Shown here: piece by piece, positions 12,722 to 17,995 of the stretch
How the letters are laid out: every line of letters begins with the position of its first letter
Position numbering within the stretch: position 1 is the stretch's first letter
NCBI GenBank assembly: GCA_021286925.1
Contig: JAJTBL010000007.1
Coordinates: 1 to 17,995, forward strand
From: Spirochaetia bacterium
Lineage (GTDB): Bacteria > Spirochaetota > Spirochaetia > Treponematales > Rectinemataceae
Reading direction: 5' to 3'
Length of the DNA: 17,995 nt
Position numbers and translations under genes: made by a program
Notes under the pieces: model-generated
The model's input: the letters and a program-made list of their open reading frames with translations, nothing else
The model's database searches: none
What the model was told of the DNA's origin: nothing

Positions 12722-13903
12722 TCATTGGGGAAGAATATACGATTTCAGAGGCGGGAAGCCGTTGAAATAGACTGAGGAATAGCTCTGGGTATAGGCGCCC
12801 GTGGTGAAAATATACACTCGGTCGCCGATGCGGGCGTTCTCCGGCATCATGTACGTAGTTTTTTCATAGAGAATGTCCATGGAATCGCAGGTGGGACCTG
12901 CCAGAATCACTTCGACTGCCGGTCCTTCGGATTCGAAATAAATAGGATATTTGATCGCCTCATCGAGGGTTTCAATCAGTCCGCCGAACTTGCCAATATC
13001 CAGGAAAACCCAGGGATACCGCTCGTGAACGGATTTTTTTGCAATGTTGATAATTTCCGCAACGATGATACCGGCGTCTCCTGCCATGGAGCGGCCGGGT
13101 TCGATAATGATTTCTTCAGGCCACTGGTTCTTGAAGGAGTTGTCCAGGAATCGCTTGATGTCTTCGGCGTACTGGGGGAGGGTATCAGTCGGTTCGATGT
13201 AGTTGGCAGGAAAACCGCCGCCCATGTTGATCATCTTGAGTTCGACCTTGAGGTCATCGCGAGCCCATGCAAAGAGCTGGCCAACTGTTGTCAGGGCGCT
13301 TGACCACTGACCGACATCACGCTGCTGGCTGCCCGGATGAAAGGAAATGCCATAGGGGACAAGACCGAAACGGACCGCGGTTTTGATGAGCTGGCGGGTG
13401 AGGTCGGGATGGGAGCCGAACTTTTTGGAAAGCGGCCAGTCGGCGCCCAAGCCTTCAGTCAAGAGCCTGAAGAATACCTTGGAGCCGGGGGCTGCCCGCG
13501 AAATCTTGTCCAGATCAGTGATGGAGTCGGTGACGAAAAGCCTGACACCTTTTTCGTAAAAATAGGCGATATCCTTTTCTTTTTTTATGGTGTTGCCGAA
13601 ACTCATCCGGTCGGGGCTGACGCCGAGGCGCAGCAGCTGGTCCAGCTCATATCGGGTGGCGACGTCGAAATTCGATCCGAGATCCCTCAGGAGCGAGACA
13701 ACCGCGTCATCGGGATTGGCTTTGACAGCATAGTAAATTTTGGCGAACGGCAGATTTTTTCTGAGGTCCTCATAATTCTTTTTGATGACATCGAGATCGA
13801 TGATGAGGCAGGGAGTTTCCTTATCCTGGGCAAAGGACTTGATGCGTTCGAACCGCTCGCGCGACATGAAGTTCTCGAGCGGGAAGTGGTACTGTTCTTT
13901 CAT
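12722..13903 (-). CDS. Ornithine/lysine decarboxylase, group IV PLP (alanine-racemase-fold)
   Basis: A 393-residue enzyme that decarboxylates ornithine (or lysine) to putrescine (or cadaverine) in polyamine synthesis. Motifs in order: YAVKAN with Schiff-base Lys61, FDVATRYEL (79-87), SFHPGSQ with His189, which stacks on the cofactor, GGGFP (228-232) and EPGR (268-271) for phosphate binding, LDIGKFGG (301-308), GPTCDSMD with catalytic Cys339, and GAYTQSYSSVYFNGFP (369-384), whose Tyr binds the phosphate. Length and motifs fit bacterial ornithine decarboxylases of the eukaryotic-like group; ornithine versus lysine preference cannot be settled by eye. SFHPGSQ has Pro where SFHVGSQ is usual. AAGGGG lies 7 nt before the ATG. 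It has a leader of roughly 90 nt and a promoter that overlaps the divergent operon's promoter. Confidence 0.92.
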   Translation of the reverse strand: MKEQYHFPLENFMSRERFERIKSFAQDKETPCLIIDLDVIKKNYEDLRKNLPFAKIYYAVKANPDDAVVSLLRDLGSNFDVATRYELDQLLRLGVSPDRMSFGNTIKKEKDIAYFYEKGVRLFVTDSITDLDKISRAAPGSKVFFRLLTEGLGADWPLSKKFGSHPDLTRQLIKTAVRFGLVPYGISFHPGSQQRDVGQWSSALTTVGQLFAWARDDLKVELKMINMGGGFPANYIEPTDTLPQYAEDIKRFLDNSFKNQWPEEIIIEPGRSMAGDAGIIVAEIINIAKKSVHERYPWVFLDIGKFGGLIETLDEAIKYPIYFESEGPAVEVILAGPTCDSMDILYEKTTYMMPENARIGDRVYIFTTGAYTQSYSSVYFNGFPPLKSYILPQ

Positions 13904-13997
13904 TGCCGTACCCCTTTTTTCACATTAGAATAGCCTGCGGTCCTCATCGGATTGCATGCAGGCGGTCCGTCCTTCCGGGGCCCGGCGACGTTTCCAT

Positions 13998-14032
13998 GCT
14001 ATACAATAATTATCTACTTGCCCAAAGGTCAA
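13998..14032 (-). promoter_or_regulatory. Decarboxylase promoter region
   Basis: Two readings are possible on the minus strand: TTGACC (14032-14027) with ATTATT/TTATTG after 16-17 bp, or TTGGGC (14025-14020), 16 bp, TATAGC (14003-13998). Both leave a leader of about 90 nt, which contains a possible GCCTGC/GCAGGC stem (13963-13958 with 13938-13933). Confidence 0.45.
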
Positions 14033-14046
14033 GCCTGTAGTATAGA
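14018..14046 (+). promoter_or_regulatory. Promoter of the membrane/TPR/phosphoesterase operon, leaderless geometry
   Basis: TTGCCC (14018-14023), 17 bp, TATAGA (14041-14046). The -10 ends 6 nt before the ATG at 14053, so transcription should begin at or next to the start codon. It overlaps the divergent decarboxylase promoter. Confidence 0.6.
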
Positions 14047-14052
14047 CAAAGC

Positions 14053-14832
14053 ATGATAAGTTTTTTCATCAAGAAAGCTTTTTTTGATGGTTGGGATAAT
14101 TTGTTTTCTCTGGCGGCTCTGAACGCTGTTCACCTGGTTCTCGCTTTTGTATCGATCGTGCTTCCAATGTCGATGGGGGCAGACGGCCTTACCGCATTTG
14201 CCTGCATTACTGCGGGTATTTTTCTGCTTTCCATCTGGCAGTCGCTCAGTTCTTTTGCAATGCGTGAAGTTGCGGATTACCGGACTCTCAGCTTCAAAGC
14301 AACGCTGGCATTTTTCCCGCAAGCCCTGAAGCCCGGACTTCTGACTGGAATTTTTTCGACGCTTATTTGGTTTGCTATTTCGGTCGGAATTCCTTTTTAT
14401 CTTATGCAGAAAGGAATTATTGGTGTTTTTTTAGCAGGGTTGCTGTTTTGGACCTGTCTTGTCGGTCTGCTGGTATGGCAGTATTATCTTCCTCTCGAAG
14501 CACGGCTTGGCGGCGGTTTCAAGAAGAATATTCGGAAAGCCTTCATATTGTTTCTCGACAATCCTGGTTTTTCTCTGTTTCTTTTCGGCTATTCCATTCT
14601 AACCATCGTGGTTTCGGCACTGCCGGCTTTCCTGGCGCCCGGACTTGCAGGTCTTGCCCTGGCCCAGACTGATGCCGTCAAACTTCGTCTTTTCAAATAT
14701 GAATGGCTTGAGAACACACCGGACGCAGACAAGCATGCCGTCCCCTGGAGTGAACTGCTTGCAGAAGAAAAAGAAATGGTGGGCGTCCGTACGCTGAAAG
14801 GCATGATATTCCCCTGGAAGGAAGGAAAATGA
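14053..14832 (+). CDS. Polytopic inner-membrane protein of unknown function
   Basis: A 259-residue protein with five or six hydrophobic helices (about 16-38, 44-64, 96-118, 121-143, 171-193 and possibly 195-206) and a roughly 50-residue charged cytoplasmic tail ending KGMIFPWKEGK. I do not recognise it firmly; the helix layout and FFDGWDNLFSLAALN start recall YesL/DUF624-like membrane proteins, but the resemblance is loose. The ATG at 14053 is fixed by an in-frame TAG at 14038-14040 with no other start codon between. No Shine-Dalgarno exists and a -10 hexamer ends 6 nt upstream, pointing to a leaderless mRNA. It ends in an ATGA overlap with the next gene, so translation is coupled. Its partner proteins suggest a membrane scaffold for the TPR protein. 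Confidence 0.8.
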   Translation: MISFFIKKAFFDGWDNLFSLAALNAVHLVLAFVSIVLPMSMGADGLTAFACITAGIFLLSIWQSLSSFAMREVADYRTLSFKATLAFFPQALKPGLLTGIFSTLIWFAISVGIPFYLMQKGIIGVFLAGLLFWTCLVGLLVWQYYLPLEARLGGGFKKNIRKAFILFLDNPGFSLFLFGYSILTIVVSALPAFLAPGLAGLALAQTDAVKLRLFKYEWLENTPDADKHAVPWSELLAEEKEMVGVRTLKGMIFPWKEGK

Positions 14833-15974
14833 ACATTACCGAACGATTGAAGGAACGAGCCGAAAAGGCGATGTCTACCATCGTCTTTATCCAGGCAAGA
14901 AAGAGCATATTGGAGCAGCTGGGATATCAGGGGCTGGATGAAAACATCCCGCTGCCGGTACAGCTGCCAGGGCCTGTTAACCGTTTCGACGCTTCAATGA
15001 TTACGGAAGAAAGTATAATAACCGGCATCCTTCGCTATTTGGCGTGGAAACCGGAGGCTGAGCATGCTGAATACTACCGTTCGCTGGTTAAAGCATTGCG
15101 GCCCAGTCTCCTCGAGGAGCTTTCCAACGCAGGCATTGCCAAGGCTGAAGCGCATGAATGGGAAGTGGCTGAAGAAATCTTTCTCGCCCTGGCCGGCCTC
15201 TATCCCGATAAGCCGGAAATTCTGCTGGATTTGGCGATGCTTCACGAAGAACATGCGAAGATCCTGGAGCAGGAGCAGGATGCGGATTGCGCGGAAACTG
15301 AAGACGATTCGGCCTACGAATATTATAAAATGCTGCTCAGCCGTGAACCGCCTTACGCAGCTGCCTATTATTACGCAGCCTTGTTTTTCCTTCGCAAGAA
15401 AACCTTTGACCGGGCTTCTTCTTTGCTGACTACCTTCATCAGCCTCAGCGATGATGAAACACGAGTTCAGAAGGCCAAAGATATCCTGGCAAAACTGAAA
15501 AAACTGGGGTATCTCGATACAACCTTCAAGGAAGCTTTTGACTTTATCCGCATGGATGAAGATGAAAAAGGCCTTGCAAAAGCGCAGGAATTTATCGAAC
15601 GCTATCCCGATGTCTGGAATGGCTGGTTTCTGGCTGGCTGGGCACACCGGAAACTGCACAATTGGGAAAAGGGCAAGGAAGCGTTTCAGAAAGCTATCGA
15701 TCTCGGTTCTGAAGAGGCCGACACCTATAACGAGATGGCGCTCTGCCAGCTCGAAACCGGGGATTTCGCGGGTGCCAGGAACAGTCTCGAGCGCGCACTA
15801 CGCTTCGAACCGGAAAATGTGAAGATTATCGCTAACCTTGGCGCGCTTGAATACCGGATGGGCAGGACCGCTGAGGCCAGGGGCTTTTTTGAAGCGGCTA
15901 TCGAAATGGATCCCGACGATATGGTTTCAAAAACCTGGCTTGAAAAACTGGATAAAGAAGCTGGGAAGGAATAG
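14829..15974 (+). CDS. Tetratricopeptide-repeat protein
   Basis: A 381-residue soluble protein built mostly of helices, without signal peptide or membrane segment. The C-terminal part (about 262-375) contains three clear consecutive TPRs, seen in GWFLAGWAHRKLHNWEKGKE, DTYNEMALCQLETGDFAGAR and IIANLGALEYRMGRTAEAR, each ending in the typical Ala-x-x-x-Pro-type turn. Less regular TPR-like helix pairs occupy about 105-225, with an acidic insert (EQEQDADCAETEDD, 147-160). TPRs bind partner proteins; no enzymatic motif is visible. The start codon overlaps the stop of the membrane-protein gene (ATGA, 14829-14832), with GGAAGGA just upstream, so the two are made together. The metallophosphoesterase follows 5 nt after this stop, making a three-gene operon. 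Confidence 0.88.
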   Translation: MNITERLKERAEKAMSTIVFIQARKSILEQLGYQGLDENIPLPVQLPGPVNRFDASMITEESIITGILRYLAWKPEAEHAEYYRSLVKALRPSLLEELSNAGIAKAEAHEWEVAEEIFLALAGLYPDKPEILLDLAMLHEEHAKILEQEQDADCAETEDDSAYEYYKMLLSREPPYAAAYYYAALFFLRKKTFDRASSLLTTFISLSDDETRVQKAKDILAKLKKLGYLDTTFKEAFDFIRMDEDEKGLAKAQEFIERYPDVWNGWFLAGWAHRKLHNWEKGKEAFQKAIDLGSEEADTYNEMALCQLETGDFAGARNSLERALRFEPENVKIIANLGALEYRMGRTAEARGFFEAAIEMDPDDMVSKTWLEKLDKEAGKE

Positions 15975-15979
15975 TTCGA

Positions 15980-17125
15980 ATGGAAAGCCGTGCAGAGCAG
16001 GCAGAATCGTTTATCCGGGAGCTGCACACCCTGTTTCAGCAACGATCCTCCCTGCCTGACCCGACACTGCTCGCTTCCCTGCTTCAAGTGGCTGTTGCCG
16101 CACTGTCAGCAGAAAATCCGGAAAAGCGTCCGTATGCTGAGTCCGATCGCGGCAAACTGCCGGGTGGGCTTGTGCGCCTTTTCGCTCCGCATGTGCTTTT
16201 AATCCCCGATCTGCATGCGCGGTTCAGCTTTCTCTCTGCGGTCCTGACCGCTTCGATCCATGCTGAAGGGCTGTGGGATGAATCTCGGACACTGCTTGAT
16301 TGCATGGATGCGGGGCTTCTGGAAATAGTCTGTCTGGGCGATATTCTGCATGGCGAATCGCCTGAATCAGCTCGAAATTGGGTTTTAGCGGCTGAAAAAT
16401 ATGCGAAGGACGGCAGGGATGAATCCCTGCTTTCGTCCGAAATGGATGCTGAAATGGGGGCTTCGGTTGCAACCCTCATGCTGGTGATGAAAATAAAAGC
16501 GCTATTCCCCGACTCCTTTCACAGTCTCAAAGGTAACCACGATAACATGTCCAACAGCTCAAGCGACGGCGATTTTGCGTTTTATAAATACGCCCGCGAA
16601 GGCGCTATGGGCGCGGCCTGGTTCAGACTTCGCTATGGTGATGAGCTGATGAAACAGATGAGAGCCTATGAGCGGCTTTTACCGCTTGTTGCCGCGGGAA
16701 GGTGGTTTTGCGCAAGCCATGCTGAGCCGCGGAGGGCAATCAGCGCGGAAGACCTTCTCAACTATCGGGAAAGGCCGGATGTCGTCACCGATCTGATTTG
16801 GACGGCCAACGGCAATGCTGAAGAAGATTCAGTCCGCCAAAGCCTGGCCAATCTCATCAGTTCAGGCAAAGTGCTGAACCGGGAAGGTCTTTGGTTTTCA
16901 GGACACAGGCCGGTGATAAGCCATTATGCCCTCAGGCAGAACGGAGCGCTTGTGCAAATTCACAGTCAGACAAGGGATCAGGTTGTCTTGCTCAATAACA
17001 GTCCGGTAAGTGCCGAGCCAGGTGCATCTCATAAATCAGGCACAATCAATGGATCTGGTGTGCCAAAGGCTGTTTTTCTGGAACTCGACAAAAAGCGTCT
17101 TGTGTCTTCAGCGGTGCTTTCATAA
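15980..17125 (+). CDS. Calcineurin-like metallophosphoesterase
   Basis: A 381-residue cytoplasmic protein with all the two-metal motifs of the calcineurin-like phosphoesterase superfamily: LIPDLHARF (Asp77, His79), CLGDILHG (Gly120-Asp121), KGNHDN (185-190, Asn and catalytic His), ASHAEP (His247) and SGHRPV (His309). An amino-terminal helical region of about 70 residues precedes the first motif, and roughly 100 residues separate GD from GNHD's distal histidines, with a helical insert between. The substrate could be a phosphoprotein, nucleotide or phospholipid headgroup; nothing in the sequence decides. AAGGA (15966-15970) lies 9 nt before the ATG, inside the end of the TPR gene. As the last gene of the operon it may act on a substrate brought by the TPR protein. 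No hairpin terminator follows. Confidence 0.88.
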   Translation: MESRAEQAESFIRELHTLFQQRSSLPDPTLLASLLQVAVAALSAENPEKRPYAESDRGKLPGGLVRLFAPHVLLIPDLHARFSFLSAVLTASIHAEGLWDESRTLLDCMDAGLLEIVCLGDILHGESPESARNWVLAAEKYAKDGRDESLLSSEMDAEMGASVATLMLVMKIKALFPDSFHSLKGNHDNMSNSSSDGDFAFYKYAREGAMGAAWFRLRYGDELMKQMRAYERLLPLVAAGRWFCASHAEPRRAISAEDLLNYRERPDVVTDLIWTANGNAEEDSVRQSLANLISSGKVLNREGLWFSGHRPVISHYALRQNGALVQIHSQTRDQVVLLNNSPVSAEPGASHKSGTINGSGVPKAVFLELDKKRLVSSAVLS

Positions 17126-17163
17126 AGCAAGCGCTGCAGGATTCGGTGAGTCGATCTCCTGTC

Positions 17164-17192
17164 TTGACCATGCCAGCCTCTAAGGCTAGTAT
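17164..17192 (+). promoter_or_regulatory. Promoter of the GerMN gene, leaderless geometry
   Basis: TTGACC (17164-17169), exactly 17 bp, TAGTAT (17187-17192). The -10 ends 8 nt before the ATG at 17201, so the expected start is 0-3 nt upstream of the start codon. An in-frame TAG at 17195-17197 rules out an earlier start. Confidence 0.65.
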
Positions 17193-17200
17193 CGTAGTCC

Positions 17201-17995
17201 ATGGCTGTTAAAAAGCGTAAAAAAAAGCAGTCCTCCGGCACTGGATTCCTGCTCTTTACCATATTGCTCACCATTTTGCTGGTCTTGTTCATCATCAAAT
17301 TTCCACAAATCAAGGCTACCTTTGAAAAAACAGGGTTGCTCGAAAAACTGAGCACGACGGTCACAACTGCCGCACCGGCTCCAGCTGAAAAACCACAAAA
17401 CCCGAGCGCTACCACTGTTGCTCCCAAAGCTGGTGCGCCGGCATCTCCTGGGGCGACTCCATTTCCGCCGCGACCGATAAACCAGCCGGCTGCAAGCTCG
17501 ACAACAACTGCCGTACAGCCCGTTTCTGAACCAGGGCTTCCTGCCGGAACCGCGCCAGCTCCAGCGGCGGGAAAATCCGGCGCCAACACGGCGGCAGAGG
17601 CGACGCGCGTTGTCAGCCTCTATTTTGTCAGCATCGCTGACGACGGTGTCATTTCGAGTCATGAGGTCAAGCGCGCCATCAAAGCAACCGACACACCGCT
17701 CGCGGATACTGTAAAAGCCTTGCTTGACGGTCCTTCTGAAAACGAAATCCGAAGCAAGCTTATTTCGCTCATACCCCGGGGAACCAGGCTGAAAGGCATT
17801 TCCATGCGAGGCAGCACGGCAATCCTCGATTTCAACGAAGCTTTCATGTACAACCATTATGGGACTGAAGGCTATACGGCCCAGCTGAAGCAGATTGTGT
17901 ATACGGTCACGGCATTTCCTGCCGTTCAGGATGTCCAGATACTCATAGAGGGCAAGCTCGTCGATTATCTCGGCGGAGAGGGTGTGTTTACCGGC
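17201..17995 (+). CDS. GerMN-domain membrane-anchored protein (3' end beyond window)
   Basis: The frame is open for 265 codons to the window edge. A basic N-terminus (VKKRKKKQ) and one helix (about 15-33) form a signal anchor, placing the rest outside the membrane. Residues about 52-132 are a low-complexity Ala/Pro/Thr/Ser linker, probably extended. A GerMN domain follows (about 136 onward): RVVSLYFV, a helix with DTVKALLDGPSENE, LISLIPRGTRLKGISMRGSTAILDFNEAF, then QLKQIVYTVTAFPAVQDVQILIEGK. GerMN is found in the spore germination lipoprotein GerM but also in many non-spore-formers, where it is thought to bind peptidoglycan or envelope proteins. ATG 17201 is fixed by the in-frame stop just upstream; there is no Shine-Dalgarno at normal distance (TAAGG is 15 nt away). 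It is probably a separate transcription unit. Confidence 0.86.
   Translation, partial: MAVKKRKKKQSSGTGFLLFTILLTILLVLFIIKFPQIKATFEKTGLLEKLSTTVTTAAPAPAEKPQNPSATTVAPKAGAPASPGATPFPPRPINQPAASSTTTAVQPVSEPGLPAGTAPAPAAGKSGANTAAEATRVVSLYFVSIADDGVISSHEVKRAIKATDTPLADTVKALLDGPSENEIRSKLISLIPRGTRLKGISMRGSTAILDFNEAFMYNHYGTEGYTAQLKQIVYTVTAFPAVQDVQILIEGKLVDYLGGEGVFTG

Noticed and set aside
13337..13933. 198-codon plus-strand frame antisense to the decarboxylase
   Set aside because: Mirror of a fully motif-supported gene; no SD, and no family features.
13937..13968. GCGGTCC repeated twice in the decarboxylase leader (13937-13943, 13962-13968)
   Set aside because: Only 7 bp, partly tied to the GCCTGC/GCAGGC stem; too short to claim as an operator pair.
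1..17995. Searched for CRISPR-like spaced repeats, tRNA/rRNA, IS ends or transposase motifs, riboswitch-like leaders and defence genes
   Set aside because: No regularly spaced direct repeats, cloverleaf, transposase or integrase motif, or recognisable aptamer seen by eye; the gene content is housekeeping and metabolic.

Overview
The window looks like a piece of a free-living or host-associated spirochaete-type chromosome (Treponema/Rectinema/Spirochaeta relatives). The guess rests on gene content: a stand-alone MalK/UgpC-type ATPase, a GGNHTDH-variant galactokinase, a two-domain secreted FMN-binding protein, and a GerMN-domain membrane protein with no sporulation genes in sight. Base composition is moderate, by eye slightly above 50% GC. 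The assignment is an inference from protein families, not a database match. I see no rRNA, tRNA, CRISPR array, insertion sequence, phage gene or attachment site; this reads as ordinary chromosome made of many short transcription units.

Layout, left to right. The 5' end of a minus-strand AI-2E/PerM-family membrane gene (1-200) diverges from rsmI and a SpoU/TrmH methyltransferase (301-1892). A sugar-importer ATPase gene has its own promoter and a textbook terminator (1957-3215). An amidohydrolase follows, apparently starting at CTG (3249-4847). A bidirectional terminator separates it from a minus-strand 36-codon lysine-rich gene with its own promoter, Shine-Dalgarno (SD) site and terminator (4865-5068). 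A minus-strand pair, galactokinase and a GPH/SUT-like sugar transporter, spans 5110-7749. It is divergent from a membrane-anchored alpha/beta hydrolase (7811-8581), which converges on and overlaps a gamma-carbonic-anhydrase-like gene (8527-9045). Next come a secreted FMN-binding protein (9164-9979) and a divergent aminotransferase (10154-11455). An endonuclease/exonuclease/phosphatase-fold protein and an ornithine/lysine decarboxylase lie on the minus strand (11585-13903). The right end holds a plus-strand operon of membrane protein, TPR protein and metallophosphoesterase (14053-17125), then the start of a GerMN gene (17201 to the window edge).

Working relationships. The clearest functional pair is transporter plus galactokinase: sugar entry followed by phosphorylation. 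The ATPase has no permease or binding-protein genes beside it and probably serves importers encoded elsewhere. RsmI and the TrmH-family protein form an RNA-methylation pair. The membrane/TPR/phosphoesterase operon is translationally tight and is the least explained group here.

The most interesting signals are small-scale. (1) At least three genes (1-200 minus, 14053, 17201), and perhaps 7811, lack an SD and have a -10-like hexamer ending 6-8 nt before the ATG, suggesting leaderless mRNAs beside strongly SD-led genes. (2) A rare CTG start behind a perfect SD. (3) The complete 36-codon transcription unit. (4) A two-domain FMN protein whose second attachment motif is degraded. (5) A 9-bp inverted repeat in the FMN gene's leader. 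I found no convincing new defence or mobile system.
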